From MGBC163016 sp964631345 (GTDB lineage Bacteria; Actinomycetota; Coriobacteriia; Coriobacteriales; Eggerthellaceae), in assembly GCA_964631345.1 (NCBI GenBank), contig CAZVWE010000001.1, forward strand, positions 124,001 through 188,000: a DNA stretch of 64,000 nucleotides. Direction: 5' to 3'. Position 1 is the stretch's first letter. Each line of letters starts with the position of its first letter. A program made the translations under genes and the position numbers. Positions 36,037 to 44,989 of this stretch are shown piece after piece. Under the pieces are notes generated by a model that did not search any database, had not been told where the DNA came from, and saw nothing but the letters and a program-made list of their open reading frames with translations.

Positions 36037-37143
36037 CTACAGTCCAGCTACGACCAAATCCCCCATAGCAGCACATCCGACAATTTTATCCTTAGGTGTC
36101 GATGCATCAGCAATGTCACCTGTACGCCAACCATCATTTAAAAGCTTAGTGATGGATGCGCGCACATCATCTGCTGCATCTTGCATGTCAAAGCTATAAC
36201 GAAGCATCATTTCAACAGAGAGAATTTGCGCTAACGGGTTAGCAATTCCCTTGCCAGCAATATCAGGTGCGCTTCCATGACTTGGCTCATAAAGAGCTGT
36301 TCCATCTCCAAGACTTGCACTTGCAAGCATTCCAAGAGATCCTGTGATTTGCGCAGCCTCATCAGACAGAATGTCACCGAACATATTTTCTGTTACAAGT
36401 ACATCAAAGTCAGCTGGACGATTAATGAGTTGCATCGCGCAGTTATCAACCAAAATATCCTCAAGTTCAACATCGGGATATTCTGCATCGTGAATCGCGT
36501 GAATGATCTCTCTCCAAAGCCTTGATGTTTCCAAAACATTCGCTTTATCAACCGAATGGACTTTAGACTTGCGTTTACGAGCAGTCTCAAACGCCTTGCG
36601 CGCAATTCGGTCTATTTCATATTCGCTGTATTCCAAAGTGTCATATGCACGTTGACCCTTACTTCCATTAACGCCTGCACCATCTTCATCATAGAAGCGC
36701 TCACGTTCTCCAAAGTAAAGACCACCTGTAAGCTCGCGCACTATCATCAAATCAACACCATTAATTACATCGGGTCTTAATGTTGAAGCCTCAGATAATG
36801 CTCCAAAAATTTGTACAGGTCGTAAATTTGTATAAAGACCAAGCGCTTTACGAATGCCTAGAAGTCCCTGTTCTGGCCTTGGTTTTGTCGGGTCAGTTGT
36901 GTCCCATTTAGGTCCACCTACTGCAGCAAGCAAAACTGCGTCTGCCGCTTTTGCAGCTTCAAGCGTTTCATCGGGCAAGGCATTTCCACAAGCATCAATC
37001 GCACATCCACCGATAAGCGCCTCGGTGTATTCAAATGTTGTATCGTACTTCTTGCCTAATGCATCTAAGACTTTGACGCCTTCAGCTATAATTTCTGGCC
37101 CTATACCATCCCCTGGTAAAAGACATATCTTATAAGTTGGCAT
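36037..37143 (-). CDS. leuB: 3-isopropylmalate dehydrogenase
   Basis: A 368-residue NAD-dependent decarboxylating dehydrogenase. It begins ICLLPGDGIGPEI, has the isopropylmalate-binding IVRELTGGLYFGER motif, the VDNCAMQLI stretch and ENMFGDILSDEA with active-site Asp. It oxidises 3-isopropylmalate to 2-ketoisocaproate. Last gene of leuCDB; leuA is not in the window. Confidence 0.96.
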   Translation of the reverse strand: MPTYKICLLPGDGIGPEIIAEGVKVLDALGKKYDTTFEYTEALIGGCAIDACGNALPDETLEAAKAADAVLLAAVGGPKWDTTDPTKPRPEQGLLGIRKALGLYTNLRPVQIFGALSEASTLRPDVINGVDLMIVRELTGGLYFGERERFYDEDGAGVNGSKGQRAYDTLEYSEYEIDRIARKAFETARKRKSKVHSVDKANVLETSRLWREIIHAIHDAEYPDVELEDILVDNCAMQLINRPADFDVLVTENMFGDILSDEAAQITGSLGMLASASLGDGTALYEPSHGSAPDIAGKGIANPLAQILSVEMMLRYSFDMQDAADDVRASITKLLNDGWRTGDIADASTPKDKIVGCAAMGDLVVAGL

Positions 37144-37194
37144 ATTCGTAGTCCTTTAGCTTGGTATCTATATATTCGATTTATTAGGTTAAAT

Positions 37195-37704
37195 CTAGCG
37201 CTCCGACACCTCTTCTTTAAGTCTTTCTTTCCATCGATTTACAAGACCACCTTTTTCGATAATCTCTGCGATAAACGGTGGAAATGCTTGCGCCTGGAAA
37301 CTTTCACCTGTGGTTTCATCTGTGATTTTGCCGCTTTCCGTATCAACCTTGATTTTGTCGCCCTCCTTAATAGCGTTCACCGCTTCAGGGCATTCCAAAA
37401 TCGCAAGACCTGTGTTTATTGAATTGCGGTAAAAAATGCGTGCAAAACTTTTTGCAATTACTACATCTACGCCTGATGCCTTGATGGAGATTGGAGCATG
37501 CTCACGAGAGCTTCCACACCCGAAGTTTTCTTCTGCAACGATAATGTCGCCCTGCTCAACACGATCAACAAATGTTGTATCGATGTCTTCCATGCAATGT
37601 TTTGCAAGCTCAGCCGGATCAGATGTAGTCAGATAACGCGCAGGGATTATTGCATCTGTATCAACATCGCGCCCATATCTAAAAGCTTTTCCCTCATAAA
37701 TCAT
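37195..37704 (-). CDS. leuD: 3-isopropylmalate dehydratase small subunit
   Basis: A 169-residue LeuD of the short HACN type: RYGRDVDTDAIIPARYL is the entry loop and ENFGCGSSREHAP the substrate-binding motif. It completes the isomerase with LeuC. AGGGG precedes the ATG; 21 bases after leuC. Confidence 0.96.
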   Translation of the reverse strand: MIYEGKAFRYGRDVDTDAIIPARYLTTSDPAELAKHCMEDIDTTFVDRVEQGDIIVAEENFGCGSSREHAPISIKASGVDVVIAKSFARIFYRNSINTGLAILECPEAVNAIKEGDKIKVDTESGKITDETTGESFQAQAFPPFIAEIIEKGGLVNRWKERLKEEVSER

Positions 37705-37725
37705 GCATTACCCCTTTGTATTGCC

Positions 37726-39225
37726 TTATAAAGTTTCTGTATCTATTAAAGTCACTGCATCCGAAAATGAAATTCCAGAAAGATCAAAATCATCAACATT
37801 CATATCTAATGAAGAAGCGCCTGTGTCACTGATCGTAAGCAGCAAAGGATCGAATCCAGCGTCTACGATATCTCCACTAGAGGTACCACCTCTTACGTCT
37901 CCGCCTTTTGCCTTGCTGGCAATTCTTTGCGAAGTTTCACTTGTGTTGCTTATAAGTATTGGCTCGAGTTCATCAGGAGAACCTATTCTTCCAAGTACTG
38001 CACTTGCAGCAGCAACGGCAGGAGATGCCAAATAAACCTCACTCGTTGGATCTCCCATGCGTCCAACAAAATTTCTGTTGGTGGTGGCAATCGCGCGCTC
38101 ACCTGCAGCAAGTACACCCATATATCCTCCAAGACAAGGTCCACATGTTGGTGTAGACACAGCGCAGTTTGCTGCGAGGAATATATCTGTAAGCCCTTCT
38201 TCAATACATGCCTGATAAACAGCCTGGGTTGCCGGGATAACTATGCAACGTACATCCGGATGAACTTTACGTCCGCGAAGAACTTCCGCCGCTTGGCGCA
38301 TATCAGCAAGGCGTCCATTTGTGCAGCTTCCAATTACCGCTTGATCGATTTTTACATCAGTTGCCTCAGTTACTGGGTGTGTATTCGAAGGTAAGTGTGG
38401 AAATGCCACTGTAGGCACAATATCTTTCGCATCGATTTCTATAACTTGGGCAAATTCCGCATCATCATCTGAATAGAATTCATGCCAGTCGCGCTCACAT
38501 CTACCATCCATGTAAGCACGGGTTACATCATCAACAGGAATGAGGCCTGCTTTACCGCCAGCCTCAATTGCCATATTCGAGATAGTCAAACGTTCATCCA
38601 TTGGAAGTGATTCAATAGCGCTTCCTGTAAATTCAAGCGCCTGATACAACGCCCCATCGACACCAATCTTTCCAATAATATGAAGAATTACATCTTTTCC
38701 GGTAACGCCTTTAGCAAGCTCTCCGTCAACTACAATCTTGATTGTCTCTGGCACCTTAAACCAAGCTTTACCGGTTGCCATTCCAACACCAGCATCAGTT
38801 GACCCAACACCTGTAGAAAATGCACCAAGAGCACCGTACGTACAAGTGTGTGAATCGGCACCGATTATCAAATCCCCTGCCCCAACAACTCCTTGTTCAG
38901 GCAGAAGCGCATGTTCAACACCCATACATCCAACTTCGTAGTAATGGGTAATGCCTTGTGCATGCGCGAAGTCACGCACAATTTTGGCTTGTTCGGCACT
39001 CTTTATATCCTTATTAGGCACATAATGATCAGGAACAAGGATGACCTTTTTGGAATCAAACACTTCATCTGTGATTTCCTTGCAAGTCTTAACAGCAATT
39101 GGTGCTGTTACATCATTTGCAAGCACAAGATCTAAATCACATTCAATCAACTGGCCAGGAACTACTTCATCCAATCCAGCATGCGCAGCCAAAATCTTTT
39201 CAGCCATCGTCATAGGGCGTCCCAT
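37726..39225 (-). CDS. leuC: 3-isopropylmalate dehydratase large subunit with C-terminal extension
   Basis: A 499-residue LeuC of the homoaconitase-like (HACN) type, an aconitase-fold [4Fe-4S] enzyme. Cluster cysteines are in IGSCTNGR and TPTCGPCLGG; GADSHTCTYGALG is the signature. HACN-type LeuC proteins are usually about 420 residues, and the conserved part ends near residue 414 (ASAVLGRI). The remaining 85 residues are a hydrophilic acidic tail without known domain. The ATG at 39225 (MGRPMTMAEKIL) is preferred over an upstream frame. Confidence 0.95.
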   Translation of the reverse strand: MGRPMTMAEKILAAHAGLDEVVPGQLIECDLDLVLANDVTAPIAVKTCKEITDEVFDSKKVILVPDHYVPNKDIKSAEQAKIVRDFAHAQGITHYYEVGCMGVEHALLPEQGVVGAGDLIIGADSHTCTYGALGAFSTGVGSTDAGVGMATGKAWFKVPETIKIVVDGELAKGVTGKDVILHIIGKIGVDGALYQALEFTGSAIESLPMDERLTISNMAIEAGGKAGLIPVDDVTRAYMDGRCERDWHEFYSDDDAEFAQVIEIDAKDIVPTVAFPHLPSNTHPVTEATDVKIDQAVIGSCTNGRLADMRQAAEVLRGRKVHPDVRCIVIPATQAVYQACIEEGLTDIFLAANCAVSTPTCGPCLGGYMGVLAAGERAIATTNRNFVGRMGDPTSEVYLASPAVAAASAVLGRIGSPDELEPILISNTSETSQRIASKAKGGDVRGGTSSGDIVDAGFDPLLLTISDTGASSLDMNVDDFDLSGISFSDAVTLIDTETL

Positions 39226-39315
39226 TATGCAGATTCCCCTTTCAAATACATCCTTATTAGATTTTTTGATTCTATCACCTTGGATTTTAGTTAGCGCCAT
39301 TATGCGCATAGAAAC

Positions 39316-39400
39316 TGGTAGGGGCGAAGGGACTCGAACCCTTAAGCCTTGCGGCGGCGGATTTTAAGTCCGCTGCGTCTGCCAATTCCGCCACGCCCCC
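39316..39400 (-). tRNA. tRNA-Leu (anticodon UAA)
   Basis: A complete class II tRNA with long variable arm. Acceptor arm GGGGGCG pairs with CGCCCCT (last pair G-U), the anticodon stem-loop is GCGGA-CTTAAAA-TCCGC, the T arm contains GGTTCGAGTCC and CCA is encoded. It is 90 bases upstream of leuC and on the same strand. Confidence 0.97.
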
Positions 39401-39887
39401 ACAAAAGACCAAAGTTGTTCTTTCGAACAAAACTTCTAGTGAAAAGATAGCTTAAAACAAACTTATGGCTTGCGCTAGTTCTAATTATCGTTTTTGCCTA
39501 TGTCAGGCGTTTTTCGGCATACAACTCAAAGCGTAGAGCTACCTATTAGGTATTCAGGGCATAGCACGAAGTCATCACTGAGATCTTCGCAATTTTGTCC
39601 ATATGTGACGATTTTGTGTGTCACTCATGACTAATACGTGTTGCAATCATGCAGACATTGAGACCAACCCACGTACAACTTGTGAAAAATACTGCTTTTT
39701 AGAGCCACGTAGTCAACAAAATGGTAACTTTAGGCCAATGACATATGGATTTCCTTCACGGGATGCGCGCGTGCGCATCCTTTTTATTTGTGAAACTCGC
39801 GCAGCCTTCGCGGGGGAGGTTCAGTAGGCAATATTGCCTAGGCAGTCTGCAAGGCGCACCATCGCAGACACGATAAAAGGAATTTAT
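39401..39887 (+). other. Gene-poor leader region upstream of the NlpC/P60 gene
   Basis: About 490 bases without a convincing gene. It holds a dyad (TTGTTC / GAACAA at 39415-39430) near the tRNA-Leu promoter side, a dyad GTGAC / GTCAC (39605-39624), TACGTG at 39635 with two possible partners CACGTA at 39670 and 39706, an intrinsic terminator (39761-39788), and after it a perfect 16-base palindrome (39825-39840) and a GTCTGC / GCAGAC hairpin (39845-39869). A structured RNA or two is likely. A 69-codon frame at 39618-39827 has no ribosome site or family resemblance. Confidence 0.5.
39761..39788 (+). terminator. Intrinsic terminator in the NlpC/P60 leader
   Basis: Perfect 8-base arms GGATGCGC and GCGCATCC around GCGT, followed by TTTTTATT. 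It lies about 100 bases before the translation start, so something upstream on the plus strand is transcribed and stopped, or read-through is regulated. Confidence 0.8.
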
Positions 39888-40523
39888 TTGCAAAAGATAA
39901 TTCAATCTAGTGCCGGAACTAAACGTTTGGGGTGTGCAGCACTAGCCCTCACTATTTCCCTTTCAGTGTGCACTGGCATCAATTCTGTATCAGTTGCCTT
40001 CGCATCTGAGCCAAACGATTCATCGTTTTTCCCACAGTCACAAACAGCTTGCGTGAAAACCGTCTCTGATATCTCCGATGAATCCATAAAGGATTCACTT
40101 GCGCAAGCAAAAGAGTTTGCAGAACAACAAAAACTTGAACTTGAAGCTCAAAGACAAGCAGAGATAAGAAGCAACTCTATTGAAGATGCAATTACTTTGG
40201 CCGAATCCTTAAAAGGTACCCCATATGTTTATGGCGGAACGACTACATCTGGTTTTGATTGCTCTGGATTTACATCGTATGTATTTAAAAATGCTTACGG
40301 AATCGAGCTTCCAAGATCTGCAGCTGCACAATCCTCTTTAGGCGAATACGTAAGCCTTGATGAAGCTGAGCGCGGAGATTTGCTCTTCTGGGGGAAATCG
40401 GGCGTCTATCACACAGGGATTTATCTTGGAGATGGCGTATATATCCATGCAGCAGCAAGCGGGTCAGTTAAGACCCAGACATTCGATGCATACTGCCCCA
40501 CCTTTGCAAAACGAGTTTATTGA
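39888..40523 (+). CDS. Secreted NlpC/P60 peptidoglycan endopeptidase
   Basis: A 211-residue exported hydrolase. A TTG start at 39888 with AAAGGA 8 bases upstream gives a signal peptide ending near VAFASEP; a longer frame would bury it. A short helical Gln/Glu segment (about 70-95) precedes the NlpC/P60 domain. The catalytic triad is visible as Cys125 (FDCSGFTS), His175 (YHTGIYLG) and His187 (YIHAAASG). It cuts stem peptides of peptidoglycan. The leader contains a terminator and hairpins. Confidence 0.9.
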   Translation: MQKIIQSSAGTKRLGCAALALTISLSVCTGINSVSVAFASEPNDSSFFPQSQTACVKTVSDISDESIKDSLAQAKEFAEQQKLELEAQRQAEIRSNSIEDAITLAESLKGTPYVYGGTTTSGFDCSGFTSYVFKNAYGIELPRSAAAQSSLGEYVSLDEAERGDLLFWGKSGVYHTGIYLGDGVYIHAAASGSVKTQTFDAYCPTFAKRVY

Positions 40524-40545
40524 TAGATCAAGCAACCTATGTGAA

Positions 40546-41436
40546 CTACAAAGCTTGGCAGAGTGCGTCAAGCAGTGTAATGGCATAGTGTTGAGCTGAT
40601 CTATCCTCGCCTGCATCGCACCAAGAAATTGAAGGAAGCACAACCTTAATTCTTGCAGGTGTTGACAATTTAGCGCGACGAAGCGCCTCATTTAACCTTA
40701 CAGAAAGCGATTCGTCATCAATATACATAACAGTTGGGACACCATCGTTTGATGCTTCCATTGCAACTTGCACCAAAAGCATTCCCTCTTTTGGCTCAAC
40801 AGAAAGCGCATCTGCACTAACTATTTTTGAAGCTGGGTTCGTTGCAATGGCTAAATTCGACATACGCGATGCAACCGATCGCGTAAAAGGAGTTGTTCCG
40901 TAAAGGCAGAGTGCATTTTCTTCCAAAACGCCAGCAGCTCGAGCAAAACCTAAAGGTCTACTTTCTGTAAGAGACGGCTTATCAACCCAAGAATGCTCTA
41001 AGTTGTGAAGTTCGGCAAAAGTATATGCACCTGCGATTCCATCTGACGGAACACCAAGATTCATCTGAAATTTCCTGAGCGCATCTTCTGTATGTGCTCC
41101 AAAAACCCCATCTTCTCCGCCACAGTAAAATCCAAGCGCACCAAGAGCTCTCTGAAGCTCTTCGACATCATGACCATGAAAATACGGCATACGTAGATAC
41201 AGAGTGCGGTCACCCAAACTATAGCTTGCATCGACTAAGGCCAACCATACAGCAGAGTCAACCCGTGTTGTCTCTGGAAGATCTGCCATTTTGCAAAAAC
41301 GCACAACGGCATCTTCTGTTTCATGCCCAAAGACACCGTTGATCTGGGTTTCATCAAGACAGCCTAAGAGAGACAAGCGTTGCTGCACATCTTCAACTTC
41401 TGCGCCTATATTTCCATACTCAATATTGACCATCAT
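40546..41436 (-). CDS. Peptidoglycan-binding domain protein (two repeats)
   Basis: A 296-residue protein with two PG_binding_1 repeats (about 5-65 and 78-140; GVFGHETEDAVVRF and GVFGAHTEDALRKFQ). The C-terminal half (about 160-296) looks like the N-acetylmuramoyl-amidase fold but I could not place the zinc ligands, so no activity is claimed. No signal peptide is seen. ATG at 41436 with GGAG upstream; the longer frame overlaps the next gene. Convergent with the NlpC/P60 gene. Confidence 0.75.
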   Translation of the reverse strand: MMVNIEYGNIGAEVEDVQQRLSLLGCLDETQINGVFGHETEDAVVRFCKMADLPETTRVDSAVWLALVDASYSLGDRTLYLRMPYFHGHDVEELQRALGALGFYCGGEDGVFGAHTEDALRKFQMNLGVPSDGIAGAYTFAELHNLEHSWVDKPSLTESRPLGFARAAGVLEENALCLYGTTPFTRSVASRMSNLAIATNPASKIVSADALSVEPKEGMLLVQVAMEASNDGVPTVMYIDDESLSVRLNEALRRAKLSTPARIKVVLPSISWCDAGEDRSAQHYAITLLDALCQAL

Positions 41437-41498
41437 GTATCTCCACTTATCTAGGCAACAAAATGCGAAATAAATGTGCCTACTTAAGTCTTTTGAAT

Positions 41499-42554
41499 CT
41501 ATTTCAATCTGCTCACAAACCAATCCGCCATCGATTCAAGTAAATCTCTTGGATAACTTGGTTCAATCATCTCATTTAGTCTGTGTTTTGCAATAGATGT
41601 AAGGTTTTCTGCATACGTTTTGGCATATTCGATGGAACCGGCTTTCCCCATAAGCATTACCGCCTCTTCAAGGATAGCTGGATCCTTTTCTTTGGAAGAC
41701 AGAATTTCAATCAAACGTGTACGGTCAGCATCCTCTAAGTTTTGCAGAGCATGTACAACCATAAGCGTGCGTTTACCTTCTGTGATATCGTTTCTAAAAT
41801 CCTTTTGAGTGCTTTCCTCTGTGCCAACAAGATTTAGGATGTCGTCTTGAATTTGGAAGGCTAGACCTGTATCAAGGCCATAGTTTCGAAGCGCTTCAAT
41901 CTGACTTTCCGTACCTCCACCAATAATTGCACCAATCGCCAAAGGAACAGCTCCAGAGTAATGAGCTGTTTTATGCATAGCCATTGTGAGGTAATCCTCG
42001 GGTGTAATGTCATATCTGCCATCACGTGCCCAACCGATATCAAGCGCTTGCCCTTCTACAGTTGCACGCGTCATGTCGATAAGCTCTGTTACAACTCGCA
42101 CTTTTGTAGCATCATCGAGTGCCGGGTCTTTAATAACCGTCCCATTTACAAGCGAAAGCGCAAGATCTCCCATGTTAATCGCAAGGCCTGTACCTTCTGT
42201 TAAATGAAGACATGGTCTACCACGGCGAAGCTCTGCCTCATCAGCAATATCATCATGAATAAGTGCTGCTGTATGGAAGTGCTCAATCGCGGCAGCTGCA
42301 CTTGTAGCATCATCAGGGTTTCCACCCACTGCTAAACAAGCTGCTATACATATAAGTGGACGATGACGCTTGCCCCCATTTTCTGAATAAGCCTTTAAGG
42401 GATCATATAGATATTTATTCATGTCATCATGTGTCCCACTTGGAATGTAAGAATTGATGACATTGCCAATTGGTTTTGCGTATAACTCTAAATATTCCTC
42501 AAATGTGGTTGGAATGTTGCCTGTCAAGTCAAGGATTTCGCTGATTTTTTCCAT
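41499..42554 (-). CDS. Polyprenyl (isoprenyl) diphosphate synthase
   Basis: A 351-residue trans-prenyltransferase. The first aspartate-rich motif is DDIADEAELRRGRP and the second DDILN (in FQIQDDILNL), with KTAHY between. It elongates allylic diphosphates with IPP; chain length is not decided from sequence. Probable supplier of lipid carrier or quinone side chains. Confidence 0.93.
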   Translation of the reverse strand: MEKISEILDLTGNIPTTFEEYLELYAKPIGNVINSYIPSGTHDDMNKYLYDPLKAYSENGGKRHRPLICIAACLAVGGNPDDATSAAAAIEHFHTAALIHDDIADEAELRRGRPCLHLTEGTGLAINMGDLALSLVNGTVIKDPALDDATKVRVVTELIDMTRATVEGQALDIGWARDGRYDITPEDYLTMAMHKTAHYSGAVPLAIGAIIGGGTESQIEALRNYGLDTGLAFQIQDDILNLVGTEESTQKDFRNDITEGKRTLMVVHALQNLEDADRTRLIEILSSKEKDPAILEEAVMLMGKAGSIEYAKTYAENLTSIAKHRLNEMIEPSYPRDLLESMADWFVSRLK

Positions 42555-42646
42555 GTTACCTAACTGCCAAAAGGTCTATTGTCTGACGCGTTGTCTATCT
42601 GCTTTGTGATTTTGAGCAATATTTGAAGCAATAAATATTATGCCCG

Positions 42647-43594
42647 TCACAATTCGCTTGTAAATAATATCATTCCTTGAAGTATGTCATTCTCACTTGC
42701 AACAAAACTGGTCACTCCAAGCGAGGGCATAACTCCAAGAAGAATTAACATTCCCGCAACTATCACAGGTGCTCGACCCGGATCGAGTCCTACAACCTTT
42801 TCACGAGCAGCCAAATTCATAGCTGCTAGCTCTCTATATTCCTTTTCAAGCTCTTCATATGTAACAACAGCGCCGTTGACCTTTTCAGAGTCATAAACTT
42901 CCATTGCATCGCGAATACTTACAGCACTTGTGGCAGTTCCAGCAACAGCAATTAACACTTCCGGCGACATCCCACCTACAGCTTCTTTAATCCAAGCTGA
43001 TGTGGCTGCCCTCACCCAATCTATGACAGCCTCAAGCTCAATATGTGTCGGCGGATCACTTTCAATAAAACGCTCTGTAGCACGCTTGCTTCCAATATTG
43101 AAAGATTTCGAAACTATTGGACTGTCCCCTGCGATACCCACAGAAATCTCAGTCGATCCCCCGCCAACATCTACTACTGCAATTCGCTTACCCTCAAATC
43201 CAGTAGATGCACCTTTAAATGTAAGCGATGCTTCCATGTCTCCAGTTATTACATCTAAACTTAGCCCCTTAGATGCGATCATGTCTTCGAACAGCGCTTT
43301 ATTATCAGCATCTCTTGCTGCAGATGTAGCCATAACAGCCGTTTTCAAAACTGGAGAATCTTCCGTGTCAGCATCGCTGATCATCTGCAAAAATTCATCA
43401 ATTGCCAAAGATACACGCTTGATAGCGGATTCTTTTAGCAAACCCGTTGTATCAACCCCATCGCCGAGATTAGTGATTCTATATCCTTTTGATACGGTTT
43501 TAAGTCCATCCTCTGTGACATCTGCGATAAGCAACCTGCAAGTTACAGTCCCTATATCAATAGCTGCATACCTTCCGTATGTCACATTACTCAT
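42647..43594 (-). CDS. Ppx/GppA phosphatase (exopolyphosphatase family)
   Basis: A 315-residue ASKHA-fold protein, short for the family because it lacks the C-terminal HD domain. AAIDIGTVTCRLLIAD is the phosphate-1 loop, MATSAARDADN follows, and VVDVGGGSTEISVG is the phosphate-2 loop. It hydrolyses polyphosphate or pppGpp. ATG at 43594 preferred over ATG two codons upstream. Confidence 0.9.
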   Translation of the reverse strand: MSNVTYGRYAAIDIGTVTCRLLIADVTEDGLKTVSKGYRITNLGDGVDTTGLLKESAIKRVSLAIDEFLQMISDADTEDSPVLKTAVMATSAARDADNKALFEDMIASKGLSLDVITGDMEASLTFKGASTGFEGKRIAVVDVGGGSTEISVGIAGDSPIVSKSFNIGSKRATERFIESDPPTHIELEAVIDWVRAATSAWIKEAVGGMSPEVLIAVAGTATSAVSIRDAMEVYDSEKVNGAVVTYEELEKEYRELAAMNLAAREKVVGLDPGRAPVIVAGMLILLGVMPSLGVTSFVASENDILQGMILFTSEL

Positions 43595-43633
43595 AAGCAA
43601 TCTAGATCCTGTGAGCGATTTGCATTTTGTGGC

Positions 43634-44497
43634 TTAGTTTCCATACATGAAGAACATGTCCAGGAAATCGGAATACCATGTTTTTGGAGCCGGCACACTT
43701 CCTGGAGGAATGTTTGCCTGGAAATCAGTAGAATCCACCACATCAATTCCTGTGACACTGGCAGATTTCTCTCCCTCTTTCACCATTCCAAAGTCAGAAT
43801 GCGCACGAGCCTCGAGACCATCTTCTGTTTGAAGTATTTCAACCGATTTCGACAGAGCATCATTTCGCTGAGCTAATGCATCATACTCAGCAGCTAATCT
43901 ATCGCGTTCACGAATTTGCTGATAGCACTGCTGAGCCGGAGTATAAAGTGCGCCAAACAAAAGAGCGGCACACACAAATACTGCAGCAATACTTGTAATT
44001 TTTCGTGAGAATGACGTCAGTGAAATTTGTGGAAGCGAAAAAGCGCCCAACGAAAAACCACCCAAACCCCCAGAAGAACCTGATCGCTGCATGCGATTTG
44101 CTCTTTTCTGAGAACTTCCCATATCAGTTTTATACAAAGCTGCGCGAGGGCCATTTCCAGACGCACCTCCAGAAATGCTGCCATTCGCATCACCGTAAGT
44201 TTTTAGGTATTTACGTTCAGCTTTTGCTTTTGCCTTATTGCGCTTTTTGCGAGCTTTATCATCTGCGACATCAGTGTAGATAGATGCTTCGCTTTCGCGG
44301 GCATTCTCACGAGCAAAATTGCCAGATGAAGACCCGCTGTCAAACGAATCATTGTCGTTAAACTCGATTTTGAAAATTAGGCTTAAGTTCTCTTTATCAG
44401 ACAGAGCATCATTGCGCCTTAGTCTGCGAGACGCTGGTAGCGCCGCAGATGCACGCTGTGCGTCTTCAAAAGAGACAATCTTAGACTTCCTTCTCAA
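43634..44497 (-). CDS. FtsB/DivIC family septum protein
   Basis: A 287-residue bitopic protein with a long, Ser/Arg/Lys-rich cytoplasmic N-terminus (about 1-165), one membrane helix (about 170-195), then a coiled coil (IRERDRLAAEYDALAQRNDAL) and a short extracytoplasmic end. This is the FtsB/DivIC plan; such proteins link FtsL and FtsQ at the division septum. The TTG start has GGAG 8 bases upstream. The N-terminus is much longer than in E. coli FtsB (about 100 residues), as is common in actinobacteria. Confidence 0.82.
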   Translation of the reverse strand: MRRKSKIVSFEDAQRASAALPASRRLRRNDALSDKENLSLIFKIEFNDNDSFDSGSSSGNFARENARESEASIYTDVADDKARKKRNKAKAKAERKYLKTYGDANGSISGGASGNGPRAALYKTDMGSSQKRANRMQRSGSSGGLGGFSLGAFSLPQISLTSFSRKITSIAAVFVCAALLFGALYTPAQQCYQQIRERDRLAAEYDALAQRNDALSKSVEILQTEDGLEARAHSDFGMVKEGEKSASVTGIDVVDSTDFQANIPPGSVPAPKTWYSDFLDMFFMYGN

Positions 44498-44587
44498 AGA
44501 GAATCGCTCCTAGGCATCTAGTTCGTTTGTGTTTCGTTTAAGCTTTGAAGCTTCAATAAGATTAACGCCTTTTGGCGTCAAATTCAA

Positions 44588-44989
44588 TTAAAGATCGAGT
44601 CCTTCTATAAATTTCATCCATTTCTCAAAAGAATCGTCGCTTATGGCGTGCTCCATCATGCAGGCCTCTTTTTCAGCAGTATCAACATCAATGCCAATCC
44701 CTTTATGCAAAAATTTAGTTAACGCCTCGTGACGATCAAGAACTTTTCGCCCATAAGCTGCACCTTTTTCAGTGAGGGTAATGTCTCCGTAATATGGCTG
44801 ATCAAGCATTCCCTTTTCGCGAAGCACAGATACAGCTTTATTAACAGAAGCTTTAGATACTCCAAGTTTTTCAGCAACATCTACAGCACGTATAGGCGTA
44901 GTTGAATCCGCGCCAAGCATAACCATAGCCTCAAGATAGTCTTCTTGAGACTCCGATATCTTTTCTTGTAAAGAAGTGCTAGCTGGCAT
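44588..44989 (-). CDS. DtxR/MntR-type metal-dependent repressor
   Basis: A 133-residue regulator. The winged helix (DYLEAMVMLG... RAVDVAEKLGVSKASVNKAVSVLREKGML) is followed by the dimerisation helices with the metal-binding residues Glu/His (EKEACMMEHAIS). There is no SH3-like third domain. These repressors bind Fe2+ or Mn2+ and shut off uptake genes. It is the last gene of the feo locus and overlaps the ABC-F gene by 11 bases, so it is a candidate for the factor reading the 17-base boxes near feoA and feoB. Confidence 0.9.
   Translation of the reverse strand: MPASTSLQEKISESQEDYLEAMVMLGADSTTPIRAVDVAEKLGVSKASVNKAVSVLREKGMLDQPYYGDITLTEKGAAYGRKVLDRHEALTKFLHKGIGIDVDTAEKEACMMEHAISDDSFEKWMKFIEGLDL

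Noticed and set aside
39618..39827. 69-codon open frame before the NlpC/P60 gene
   Set aside because: No ribosome site, no family likeness, and it crosses an intrinsic terminator.
39786..39887. Firm call of a ydaO (c-di-AMP) riboswitch
   Set aside because: Only a GCGGGGGAGG stretch fits; the conserved GGGGTGAATCC part is absent, so it is listed only as a candidate structured RNA.
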